Position numbers and translations under genes: made by a program
Source of the DNA: Mactra quadrangularis
Lineage: Eukaryota; Mollusca; Bivalvia; Venerida; Mactridae
Direction: 5' to 3'
DNA: 64,000 nucleotides
NCBI GenBank assembly: GCA_025267735.1
Contig: CM046308.1
Span: 33,035,267-33,099,266, forward strand
Notes under the pieces: generated by a model
The model's input: the letters and a program-made list of their open reading frames with translations, nothing else
What the model was told of the DNA's origin: nothing
The model's database searches: none
Part shown: one piece after another, positions 13,509-24,960 of the stretch
Layout of the letters: every line of letters starts with the position of its first letter
Numbering within the stretch: position 1 is the stretch's first letter

Positions 13509-13711
13509 TTTTACAAAAAAATCTTACGATAAAAATCATCGTAAGTCAAACACATTGGCCAATCAATTCCAAATATTTTTGAATTATGTAATCAATTGCA
13601 TAACTTTTGAATATCATATCATAGTTATGTTTATTATCCTTTTAACTTTGAACTGCATAATTATGAAATAGACTTACGATAATTTTTTCTCGTAAAATAT
13701 TTGTAAAATAG
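13509..13711. mobile_element. MITE family M1, copy 1
   Basis: The ends read TTTTACAAAAAAATCTTACGAT and, inverted, ATCGTAAG...TTTACAAATATTTTACGAG. The left end contains the small perfect hairpin CTTACGAT-aaaaatc-ATCGTAAG. The interior (CCAATCAATTC-AAATAT, ATCATAGTTATGTTTATTATCCTT) matches the copy at 34131-34361 closely. Confidence 0.8.
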
Positions 13712-15099
13712 GTGCACATGGTCATAAAGATGGACTATTCATTTAACCACAGTTTATAGGTTTTACCTGAAAAAAGTCAAACTATGCATTGATCAGTTCT
13801 CCAGTGGTCGCTGGCATAGTTTTAGAGTGATACAGTAAAGTTTTATTTTTTAAGACCACCACACTCGAAAAACTTATTAGTGAAATGACCTTGCTAAGGA
13901 GACAATTTCTTCTCAAAAATTGTCCGATCTTGCATTATTTTGCAATAACCCAGGTGCTCTTTAAAACGAAGCTTAACTGTACGTCAATACATGCGTTATA
14001 TCATAAAAAGCGAAAACAGTAAAAGGAATTGTTGAAGAAATACCTATCTTGAGGGTTTGTTTTGATGTTTTGCCCGCACTGCTCACATAAGTCATGTGAT
14101 ATAGGCACCGTGATGTTTAGGTATTTTATTTAAAGTACATCAATAGTTATAAGTATGCAGATTACCATAACGTGTCTTACATTGTTTGTTATGAAAGTAT
14201 ATCTAATCTATGGGACAAACCAACACCGTATGAAAATGAATTTACAATATAAATATATAGGTGTTGTTAAGTAAACTACTGAAAGTTTACAAGTCAATAT
14301 TTTAAGGGAGATATTAGGCGACATTGAAACCACAAGTATTCCATAGTTTGTATTTGTTTATTTACATCAAAGAAACAAGAATTTACTTACACTAAACACC
14401 GTGTTGGTCGTGACTAAGTTTTGTATATTTTTACTTTTTATAGCTGTGCTGAGATTCGTGCCGAATTATAGATGGACGTGGTGATCGAAACATTCGACAA
14501 AAATATTTTGTTGTTCAGAATTTATAGCAATGTTGATCAACGCCTAAATGTGTGGTATTTTATAAATCTGTGAAAGGAAAAGCACGCAGCACATTTCACG
14601 AATATGACTGTGATACAGCAATCACAATGAGATAGACTTTGAAGCATGGCGTTTCATTGTATTAAAGATATCCGACGAATACAGACATGTGCAGAAGCTA
14701 AGCAATGACAACCAAGTTCTACTTTCAGTTTCGATATACTTTCACTTTGAAATGCAATTAATGATAATATCATTATTAAAATATTCAAGAGATACTTGCA
14801 TTCATTTAAAGTTCTTTTCGTTGGAGGTCATTAGTTTGACATATAGAAATGTCCATTCTTTCTGCAGACCATGGACAATTAATAATGGGAGCTTTATACA
14901 GAGGCTTTGTCATCAAAGCACTGATACACGTAAGTGCATACTTGTGTGTCATTACGTAATAGTTTGTATAAGATATTACAGGCAGCTTAAGGAAGTCGGC
15001 CAAAATGACCTCCGTAAACTTAGTGTAAACAAATAATTAATGTCTGTGCTGATTGGAAGGTATTATAAATGTTATTGTCTTTGCTTAGTTGGCACAGAT
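13712..15099. other. Intergenic DNA
   Basis: A 115-codon frame (14689-15036, +) overlaps a dispersed repeat at about 14715-14755 shared with 4845-4885, so I do not treat it as a gene. No other feature is supported. Confidence 0.4.
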
Positions 15100-15107
15100 T
15101 TGAGACG

Positions 15108-15205
15108 ATATTCGGAAACCAGTAGCTCGATTCCACGCTTAGACTGTGAGACTAAGGATTATTGAGCCATAGACGTAGAACCGTTTGGCTATCTAACCAA
15201 TCAAA
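15108..15205 (-). mobile_element. tRNA-like relic, probably a SINE head
   Basis: On the minus strand an A-box-like GATAGCCAAACGGTTCTACG is followed, about 55 nt later, by GTGGAATCGAGCTAC, which resembles a B box with its T arm. The spacing fits a long-variable-arm (Ser/Leu-type) tRNA. Stems are broken, so it is not a functional tRNA gene. Confidence 0.3.
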
Positions 15206-15533
15206 GCATTAATACGCACGGCATCTTTGTGAGGAGATGGAAAAGTTTTTATTTATAACAGACCTCATTTATAAATTAAAATTGCTAAGCGTTGTATTCT
15301 AAACATGCCAATTCTTACGAAATCAAATATTTTGAAGTAACCCAGCAGTTGACAAATGGGTTGTGATAAACATTTACTTGATATAAAGATAGAATTCAAG
15401 ATACATTTGAACTAAGCGACACAGCTGCTATTATAATTACGAAATTGACAACTTTTAAGTTTTGAAAAGTGACAAAATGTCGTTTTGTTGTTGTTACGTC
15501 CTACCATTGTTGATTCTCCACTGATATCCAGTA

Positions 15534-15625
15534 GCTCTTTTCACAAAAGCTATCACGATCAAAATGATCGTACGTCAGTTACGTTAATTGGTAGAAGTTG
15601 ATCGTAAGATTAATATAGATAATTG
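15534..15625. mobile_element. MITE family M1 fragment
   Basis: CTCTTTTCACAAAAGC followed by TATCACGATCAAAATGATCGTACGTCA is a diverged M1 left end, including the internal hairpin. No matching right end was found, so the copy is truncated. Confidence 0.5.
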
Positions 15626-15783
15626 AAATACGATAAACAGAAATGTTACATAATCCACGTTATTTAAGACAACATGTATTTGGACTGGAAGTATCAGGGG
15701 TTCCATTACTATTTTCCCAATTGCGGAACTTAACTGTAATAAACAATTTTATTGTAACGAATAAACTTTTTACATATAATGCA

Positions 15784-16122
15784 AGTCCCATAAAATCGTG
15801 GCTTGTTACGGACCCGTACGTGCAGACAGTCGTAGGCCGTGGAAAACCTTGCGTATCAATGTGACGATACGCACATGGTACAAAACAACACACCCGTACG
15901 AAGCCGTAGATGAAAGTTATGCATGCTTAATCCATACTCGGCCACGATAGTGTTTACGATTTGACTTTGAAACTGATACGTGTATCGTGGACTCATCTCA
16001 CGGATCCTGCTTATAATGTAACAGTCCGTACGGGTACGCAATAATTCGTACGGGTCCTTGCGGAGCTTGATCGCACGGCGCCCGTACGATGCCCTCACGG
16101 CTATCTTTATGTTTATGGGACT
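15784..16122. mobile_element. GC-richer foldback element
   Basis: The termini AGTCCCATAAA (15784-15794) and TTTATGGGACT (16112-16122) are perfect inverted repeats. The interior is clearly richer in G+C than its surroundings and holds at least five copies of CCCGTACG or its complement CGTACGGG on both arms. Short frames in both directions across it come from the element and are not genes. No clear target duplication was seen. Confidence 0.6.
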
Positions 16123-16716
16123 GTAGCTTAAGACTTTTCTAGTTACAAGAAATTGAACGTTTTTTCTTAATTAATGTAGTCTGTGTCCAGCAATCATTAT
16201 GTCCAGTATTTAAGTGTCCCCATTGTCTTCTGTATTGTATAGTAAGTTCCATTATTATAATAATCAAAATAATGGTCTTAATACCAGTATGGTCTTCAAC
16301 AAATTGGCATTTTCTTCTCAAATTAAGCGCTTAGGCTTTAAAATAATTAAAAATCACATGATTTTGCAATCGCCAAGGTTAACTTTATAGCAGAACTTAA
16401 TAAAATATATGGCGTTTAATATAACTTGAGATAACTTGAGACAAAACGTTGTTTATTACAAGTACAAGTACAAGAGCTAGAGCTAATAGCTACAATATAT
16501 CCATACTATGCATGTCAATACCACCACGACACGACACCAGTCAGTACATAGAAATACTAGAAATTGTTATATATTGATCCATTACTTGTATAAGGATATA
16601 CAAACTCTCCTTTATCTAATTATATTCTACTGGACACAATGTCATATTGTCCTAACATTAGGTCAAACTAAATGAATGGTCAAGAAATGTGATAATTGTC
16701 TACTGTATCAACTATA

Positions 16717-17147
16717 CAGTGCCCGTCAAAAGTTTGGAGACAAAGAAAATACTATTTTGAATAATATTTTGTGCAGAATTATTGTTTCTGATATATTATT
16801 ACAGAGTTTTCAGAGTTTTCAAAGGTAGATAACAATGAGGAGTCATGCATCAGGTCAGAAATGACACATGAACATGCATATAGTATTGTCAGTGATAAAA
16901 TGATAACAAATCTCATTTATAAAATTCAGCATCCTAAAGCTTTCTAAACCGAATGTCAAAACATGTTCGATGTGATAATTTTTCATCACCATAGTACTCA
17001 AGCTACTTTAGTATTCTCATCTGCAAATAGAAACAAAACGAAACAACAAATCAACGATAAAAGGCATTTAAAAATTGTTATCCAATTGTTGATACTAGCT
17101 ATTCAGTAAGCCTTATAAAAATGACTCCAAAGTTTTGGTGAGCACTG
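16717..17147. mobile_element. Tc1/mariner-type MITE
   Basis: The left end CAGTGCCCGTCAAAAGTTTGG and the right end, read inverted, CAGTGCTCACCAAAACTTTGG are typical Tc1-like termini. Each is bordered by TA (16715-16716 and 17148-17149), the expected target duplication of this superfamily. The 431-bp interior has no transposase frame, so it is non-autonomous. Confidence 0.85.
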
Positions 17148-17314
17148 TAGCACTAGTATACAAGTGTACAAATATAGTATATCAGTAATTGACATTCTCA
17201 TTATATTATTTCCGGACAATAGATAGTCTTACACATATATAACAGTCAATTAGGACAAACATATTAAATATACGGCAGTGAATAGGGTCTATGTGAACAA
17301 ATGATACAATGATA

Positions 17315-17466
17315 CTGGGGCCTGTTGCTTAATCCTATCGCTACGTATCGCTTCGGCGCCTGGTATCCTCGATTTGATATCATATTTACATCATATTCCT
17401 TTTGACATAGGAAGAATACCAGGGGAAAAAGCACTATACGTAGCGATATACTTATGAAACTGGCCA
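17315..17466. mobile_element. Short palindromic element
   Basis: The two halves fold on each other: CTATCGCTACGTAT near 17334 pairs with ATACGTAGCGATA near 17435, GGCGCCTGGTAT with ATACCAGGGG, and the outer GGGGCCTGTTGCTTAA with TTATGAAACTGGCCA imperfectly. About 150 bp in all. Probably a small MITE. Confidence 0.6.
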
Positions 17467-20400
17467 CTGGTTATTATCAAAATCTTATGAAATTTTAACA
17501 ACACCATATAGGTACAGTTACGACTAAAATCAAGCGTACGACAATTGATATTACAGGCCCCTGATAACCACCATAGAATTTCATTTAACTTTATTTCGTC
17601 TCTGGCTGTCCGCTTGTTGTGCCCTTTTCAGAAGAGTGGTAGCAATTTTATGCTTGGGAGGATAATGCACCTTGCAAAAGATGCAATGGCTTCAGAGGCA
17701 CACTGGTGTTCTACTAGCCGCCCTTAGTGAAGCACTGATAAAGTTGGCTTTAACTTTAAGCGTGGTCAAAAAGAGTTTGTGAAGATAGGCGCAAATGATA
17801 ATTGAATAAACGCCAGAAAATCCAAAAAATAGTTCTTCAAAATAAAAAAAAAAGTTTCATTTAAGCTAGGTTGGCGAATAATCCGCCGCGAATAACACCG
17901 CAAATCATTCATAAATATACGTCGGACTATTCAAATAAGAGAACAAACAAGTAACCGCTATATTAAGGCCTTAAACTATTCTTTGGACGGATAATTAGTT
18001 GTCAGATACAGTCTATGACATGATGGAGTAATTCACTAAGTATACAAAACTTGTTTATTTAAGCATCAGTCTGAGAGTGGTATTAACATACATTTAAGGA
18101 ATTGATGCTGTAACTGACAAGTGATTTTCTACTTAGAGACAAAATGTGTTTATTTATGGCGCTAAAATAGCCACTCAAGTTTGGTGCGAATTTAGCCACT
18201 ACACTTTTCTTGCGCAATTTATGAGAAGAAATTCCATTGTATTAGGGTTGGTGAGTCAGAAACGAGATAGAATAGTAAGCCTTGATATATATATTAATGA
18301 CAGAATGAGTCATAGTCAAATCAATAACATTAATTACGTAATATACAAAGAACTTTTTTTTCATAATTTTCCTACTATTTTGATTCGGATTTATTCCGTT
18401 ACACACAATTTTGATTTGTTATTATTGGAAGCATTCAACAGTTCGATGCAGACCATAGGATAAATCAACAGTATAAAAAAGAAGCTATTGACATCATTTT
18501 TATATGTTGATAAACATCATACTTGAGCCAAAAAAAGAAACATATCGAAATTTGGGACAATATACACAACACAAATGAATACCACTAGTGCACAATCATG
18601 TCTTTTTCGGAAGTCCTCGAAGACCTTCTTTGTGGATATACTTGCGTAGAAAAGGAGTTGTTCCGAATGCATGAGTAATAGCAAATTTTAGAATGCTACA
18701 TTCTACTTGAAAATATGGCAGCCAACAGGAAACTCTTCAGAATAAGATTCTCACTATACCACAAATGGCCTACACTAGTATACAATCTTGTTAAAATATG
18801 AGCAAGAGCTTATAAGAATAATAAAAAACTTTGGGACTATCCACACACAATCTCCGTAAACAGATATCCTGTAGAGCATTGTCATACAGGATCTCTACTG
18901 TCTCCATGGAAGGTCACGTCGAGATGAACTTTGTGTCGACCAAACAACGCGTAGCTTTCATCTAGACATCTATTTTTAGACCAAGATTTGCATGCTTATT
19001 TAACAGCGGTATTATTCACAGTCTACGATTGGGCGGCTCATTTCAAATTGCGTGACGTAGACGATGTAAACAAGTTACGTATCATAACAATTTCGTCAAG
19101 AATATTATAATGAACACCTGAACGTGACCTTCGTTTGAAAAAGGCCAGATCTAAATTAGTGAGTTGGCGAGCGGAAAATTCTAGATCGGGTTTTAATCAG
19201 ATTGATCCACACACAACCAAAATGGCCGCCAACAGGAATGTCCTATATAGTAATGTGTCTTGTATTCGTGCACTCACAAATATTTCATCAAAGTGAAAGT
19301 ATTAAACAACAACGAGATAAAAATTTCCTAATACAGATCACTAGAAATCAAATATAATGCACCAAATCTACAATGTAAACTTTTAAAGGCAATAATACAG
19401 ATAATACTGTTGACAAAACGTACTTGTTTATATAATGTGTTACTTATGCAATGTAATATATTGTATATTTAACTGATACATGTAATCACTGTAGATATGC
19501 TACAAGCATTAAATTATCCAAGATCACTTGTTTACTGTTTGTTTATCAGTTCACACCTACACGTCGTCATGGTAACTAATAGAGTTAAAGGTCACTACCA
19601 GCTAATAAAATTGTTGATATACTCCAAGCTAAACTTTATTAAATAAACCAATTTCTCAGTTTTAATACAGTAATTGTTTATTCTGTTGTGTGAGAACCTT
19701 AATAAAGATAAGATAGGGGTACATTATTTGAGAAATATTTACACCAGGCTACATAATTTATAGTTAATCTTAATATTGTCCGAAATAGGTGCACATCCGA
19801 TATTAGTGTAGTATCGGTCAATCAAAATTGTAATAATTCTAGTGAATAACGCTTGAATTTGCATTTGTCTCTGCCATTCAATACAGGAACTAAGGTACCT
19901 ATATACATTATCAATACAAACTGACTGAAATGATGTTTGTAATAATTTAAAGATGTAAATCATAATTATGAAACTGAAATCGCACATATGTAATTTCTTA
20001 CATTCATACAAATATGAATTATATTACAGTCAACAGATTTTAGCCGTATTTTCTTATCTTTATCTAAACATGCTTTTCTAATTCAGCTGACCATGACATT
20101 TCTCTTTTAGGATATGTTAAAAAACAGGCGTTTTTCGTCGAGTGCATGTGACACAATTCTTGGACATTCATGTATTGTTACAAATTGAACATTAACCATA
20201 TTTTATGCAACCGTCGCAAATTAATAAAAAACTCAATTATTCTTGTTCAGCAGCATTGCAGCCATATATCATGATTTCCAGCATTATTACAACTGCATGT
20301 GAATGCGAAAACTTGTTACTTCCAGTTTGTGTAGGCGTTGAACAGTACAAACTGCATAACACTCACAGTCAAAGAACCGTGTTGAAATTAAAAGTCAAAT

Positions 20401-20579
20401 CCTATATCTCTGCTCTGTATTTCTTAATCGTGTACCGTTGACCTTTAATACAGAAACTACAAATGTTTCTCGTAACTTTCACATATAATTTGAAGTCTCA
20501 GAAACAGACGTAGAAATGTTTTTATAAATAATAAACAATCGTAAGATGAATAAAGACTTAGAGATGTCGAGACGATATA
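17467..20579. other. Intergenic DNA
   Basis: No supported gene. The phrase AATGGC(A/C)GCCAACAGGAA appears at about 18715 and 19221, hinting at a decayed dispersed repeat. The 105-codon frame at 18146-18463 has no recognisable features. Confidence 0.4.
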
Positions 20580-20636
20580 AAGATGGCGGGATAAAACCTT
20601 ATAGTTTACGTAATATTTTTACAGTTTGTTGCTCAG
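20580..20636 (+). promoter_or_regulatory. Possible start site with noncoding first exon
   Basis: AAGATGGCGGG at 20580-20590 matches the YY1/TISU-type core element at 10 of 11 positions. Forty-six bases on, CAG then GTGAGTAT (donor at 20637) is an excellent 5' splice site. The ATG in the motif opens only a three-codon frame, so translation would have to start in a later exon. No later exon is securely identified, so this is a hypothesis. Confidence 0.3.
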
Positions 20637-21110
20637 GTGAGTATACAACATTTATCTTTGTTTGAAACTTAAATTTCTAGATCATCTGCGCTTGTTGTTA
20701 ATTTCTCAAGTTTTAATTAATTACATGTTATAATATGATTACAGATTTTAATTATAATGGCGATTGTACTCAAACTGTATGAAAATCACATTTTTTTATT
20801 GAAAATACATTGTTTTTCAGAACCACTGTATTCTAAGTTAATTTGTTGGCGATAAAAAAGCGCAAAGTAATTTTAGTTAAAAGTGCTTTAAAAGTTTACG
20901 AAAGTTTTAACTATATCAAATCATGTTCTAATTTCTGAGCTTCTTAGAAACCATGTTAGGCCAGTAAATGATATGAATGGTATACTGTCTTAAGTAAATA
21001 GGAACAAATACCATGTCTTCAGAATACCACATTGACTGTTGTCATCTGTGCCTATAGACTCTACTAAGGTTCATAAATATTATCTTATTTATATTTATTC
21101 ATTTATTGGA

Positions 21111-21374
21111 GTTAACGCCGTATCAACACAATTTAGGTCATTTCACGGCGTCCAGCGCACCTAACCTAGCTTTCCTGGACCATTGTCTATAACCAGTACT
21201 CACCTACCCTACGCCGGAAACTTCTCCATATCATCTAATCAATGGAGGAAAATCGACATTATTGTCAAATTTTCATGGAAGGGTATGACCTCCCCGGGTG
21301 GGATTCGAACCCGCACCCCCTCGGGCACGAGATTCCAAATCCTGGCGCGCTACTAACTGCGCTATCGACCCGGG
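21111..21374 (-). mobile_element. Complete SINE, family A
   Basis: Read on the minus strand, a tRNA-like head (about 21374-21290) has an A-box-like TAGCGCAGTTAGTAGCGCG, a B box GGTTCGAATCC and a CTCGTGCCCGAGG stem like a long variable arm. The body contains GGAGAAGTTTCC and GGGTAGGTGAGTACTGG. The tail ends CGCCGT...ACGGCG, a perfect 6-bp stem (21116-21121 with 21145-21150), then an AT-rich end. It is the reference for family A copies at 835, 43105, 44845 and 55440. Confidence 0.85.
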
Positions 21375-21995
21375 TTTAAATATTATCAAAGAAACAAAGT
21401 TATACTATGCTGTTTCTACTGTCAGTAGAGACGATTATCTTACTAGGATATGCAACATTTGGATAGCCTAGAGATTATATAAATAAGTTGTTTTGATTTT
21501 ATTAATAACTTGTTTGTTCATTGTTCCAATAATACCCCATATATAACATATCCTCACACATTGTGTGTGTGTTTTTGGAATAAATGAATAAACAATACAC
21601 CTATAGACTGCAATCGTAAATTAAGTTTGGCAAATATAGATATACATTTCAAAAACACCTTTGTAAAGGACATAAAAGTATCATCCTCATGTATAAATTT
21701 AGGTTCACTGAAACAATTGTAGAGGATATGCTGACATCAGCAGATGGCTACAGACTCAATGGTTTTGACACATTTTAAACAAATATTTGACAACAACATA
21801 ATTTTATGATATTTTATCGGACACATTATGATAATAATGTCTATCATTGGAATGGTAAATTATTTACAACAAAGACAACAACATCGACGAGATAACATGT
21901 GCTGTACCAGTACCAGTATATTAAGTGTGTTCTCTGTGATTATAAGTGTTGAAACTATATGTGACATGATGATACTGACACAAGTCTGTGACAGA
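21375..21995. other. Intergenic DNA before the satellite
   Basis: AT-rich and without a supported gene. A short (GT)n tract lies near 21561-21571. Confidence 0.5.
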
Positions 21996-22650
21996 CCAGA
22001 GAGCGGAGCAGAACAAGAGTAGAACAGACCATGAGCAGGGAGCAAAGAGTATAATTAAACAGAGCGGAGCAGTACAAGAGTAGAACAGACCATGAGCAGA
22101 GAGCAAAGAGTATAATTGAACAGAGCAGAGCAGTAGAAGAGAAAAGAAAAAAACAGAACAAGAGCTGAATAACACATGAACAGAGAGCAAAGAACTGAAT
22201 AGAAAAGGACAGAACAAGAGCTTAACAGACGGAGAGCAAAACAGAACAAGTGCAGACCAGAACATGATTTGAGAGCAAAGGACATAACTGAACATAACAG
22301 AACAAGAGCTAAACAGAGCAGAGAGCAAGGCAGAACAAGTGCAGACCAGAACATAATTTTAAGAGAAAGGGCATAATTGAACATAACAGATCAAGAGCTG
22401 AACTGAGCACAGAGCACGGCAGAACAAGTGCAGACCAGAACATGATTTGAGAGAAAGGGCATAATTAAACATAACAGATCAAAAGCTGAACTAAGCACAG
22501 AGCAAAACAGAACAATACCAGAACAGAAAAAAGCAACACCAAAAAGAGCAAAACACGAGCAATGAACTGAATGGACAAGAATAGATCAAGGACAGAAAGA
22601 GCCAAGAACTGAACTGACCAAGCAGAGCAAGAGTAGAACAGAACATGAAC
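21996..22650. repeat. Purine-rich satellite with changing unit size
   Basis: The plus strand is a run of related AGAACAAGAG / GAGCAAAG words. It starts with two 61-bp units (AGAGCGGAGCAG...), then becomes a two-part unit of about 33 + 56 bp repeated about three times between 22230 and 22500 (AGAACAAGTGCAGACCAGAACAT in each), then decays. One strand carries nearly all the purines. The 60-135-codon minus-strand frames, rich in Leu, Phe, Cys and Ser, are by-products of the repeat. Confidence 0.9.
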
Positions 22651-24739
22651 ATCCAAATGTTCTCAAATCTTTTTCATTTATACTTGAAACAAAATAGATA
22701 CGAACATTTGACATAACAACTCATTCATAAAACTTGTAAAAACCATTCATTCTTTATTCCCGTTTTTATTAGACAAAAAGTTAAAACCACTAAAACCCAA
22801 AAACACAAACAAGACTTGAACATATCTTAGGTGTTGAAATAAGAAACTCTTTGTTTTAACTTAAAAATCATTTAACTTGAGAAAAGAATTAAAGAATTTC
22901 TTTAAAGAATAACATAACTGGTTTCTGTTCATAAAACACGGTGAGAACGCGTCAATTGAACAATTAAATTCAATCAATCCAGGAACGTAATCAAATTATC
23001 TCGTAATAAGGCGTAAATATTCTCGTCATGGACGAGATTTCAATCTGACATTATCTCCGAGAAGCAGGTGTCGTATTTCCACGAGAACTTTAGTTTTCTA
23101 CCTCTATATTGGAGAGTAACCTTTAACGATTCAAGTGTGAAATATGTCAAATTAAAGACAATATGTTAAGATTTAAGGTTAAAGTATGAAAGATAGGAGA
23201 CTCTTTGTCCAGTTAACAATATTGTTATCTTAATATGCTATTTACTAAATGAGGTATTGTTAACCATAAGGTACATGTAGGAATGGAATTTCTTTTTTTG
23301 ACAATTGATCACATTTGCAATTCTCATTATTGTCGTTGTTTTCATTAGTAGGGTGGGTACCGTTTTTCATTACCGTTTTTCATTCATTCTTAGAATGTAA
23401 TTAAGTGACTTAAACAATTAGTAATGATATAATTACATATTTTGACCATTGTTCTCACACTGAAGGTGTTTAAAGTAGGGTCCAGTTACAAATTAATGTT
23501 ATTTAATGTCAAAGATCTAGGCCAATAACAATTGAGGAACTTAATATTTCCGTTTTTCCAATATTCATTCATAAAGATAGTTGGTCAACTGTGTTTGTAT
23601 TGTTTGATATTCTTAGACGAGCCTTGATTGGAAACCTCTGAATACAAAACATTATTACATTAATTAAATTGTACGGTTACACTGAAAAGGAAACATTAAT
23701 TGACGTCTTACCGAATGTCATTTGATTTTTGAAAATCTTGCGATACGATTTTTATCTGATATTTCCAACTATTACGGCATTGTGTGCGCCTAAAACAAGC
23801 AATCATATTGAATTTTAACATGATTTCACGTTTTGATAATAAGAATAGTCGATATTTTATGACACAATACAATAGTTCGTGAAATAAACGTGTAAAGAAA
23901 GTCAGATCGGTTTAAGCGTTCGACCTTTAGAAAGATGACCCCAAGAGTGTTGGTATGAATATACTTCGCTCTTTGTATTTACAAAGTATCTGCTTGTAAG
24001 GAACTAAAATTGTTCAAAAATGAATGTTCAAAAAGAACACAGCACAAAATATTCTGGAAAATTTTAAGTCTAATGGGAAGTGAGTGGACATATTATTGAA
24101 CACTTTTAGGATGCCTTCTGATTTTCTTTACTTAATACGAGGACTTTTTGTATATATCCACATTGTACAAGTACCCATTTATTCTCTGTTTAAAACTTGA
24201 TGACTCAAACCTCATAATTGGTTCATAATATATGATTGTATGCAAGTCTACCAACATCATATATCATGTGATTGATAATTTGTTTCACACATGTATCATT
24301 TTTAACTTTCAATCTTCTAACATATACCTACCACTATAGTGCGTACAATTTTGCCCAGGCCATATTTTCTTACCCATTACAAAAATTCTCAATATGTCGT
24401 GACTAACAAAATTGGTGTTAAACAGTAAGTGACCCGAGATTTCTCGCGTCGATAACCAAAATAGTAATATGGTAGATTTTATTCAAATATCTTTAAGAAT
24501 AATGGTAACTTTAGACGTTAATCATACTATATGAGTAGACAGGCTGTGTTACAATAGAACGATGATATGGTGGCAAGCTTGATGATACATCATACACCAC
24601 ATCGTACATCATCGGGTATTTTCGTAACTCAATCGTAAATCATCGCGTATGTTCGTAAGTTACAACGGTACGATGTTACGGTGACTAGCTGGATGATACA
24701 CTCTTAACTAAATCGTACAACATCCAGTCATGCAACATA
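22651..24739. other. Intergenic DNA
   Basis: No gene seen. Short inverted words occur near 23020-23045 (CTCGTCATGGACGAG) and imperfect CATCGTA/TACGATG words near 24595-24690, which may be hairpin relics. Confidence 0.45.
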
Positions 24740-24960
24740 GACATTGACAAGTGGGAGGCCATTGCTGCTAACCGGTCAAGTCGGAGGCATGCTGTGAAAG
24801 AAGACCAGTGTGAATGTTGCTGAGGGGACAAGGAGAGAGAATTGCGAAGCAAAAAGGTTGAAGGAGGAAGGCATCACCAGTCAGCTCATATGAAGTGTTT
24901 GTCTGCACCGTTTGTGATCGTAAATGCAAATCCAGGATCGGTCTTCACAGAAGACGATGT
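24740..24960 (+). mobile_element. Decayed 3' end of a non-LTR retrotransposon ORF
   Basis: The frame from 24740 reads DIDKWEAIAANRSSRRHAVKE, resembling the W-E-x-x-A-x-x-R-x-x-W-R pattern near the C-terminus of many LINE reverse transcriptase proteins (second W lost here). Then stops and frameshifts intervene. At 24898-24960 another frame reads FVCTVCDRKCKSRIGLHRRR, then C: a C-x2-C zinc-finger-like end with the CKSRIGL core common at LINE C-termini. The upstream reverse transcriptase domain is absent, so this is a 5'-truncated dead copy. Confidence 0.65.

Noticed and set aside
14689..15036. 115-codon plus-strand frame
   Set aside because: Overlaps a dispersed repeat shared with 4845-4885, has no domain and an overlapping antisense frame; likely chance.
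21290..21374. tRNA-Ser/Leu-like gene on the minus strand
   Set aside because: It is the head of a SINE; the same body and tail occur at 44845-45120 and elsewhere.
21921..22384. Minus-strand frames of 109 and 135 codons, apparently hydrophobic Cys/Leu/Phe proteins
   Set aside because: They are translations of the purine-rich satellite and overlap each other in different frames.
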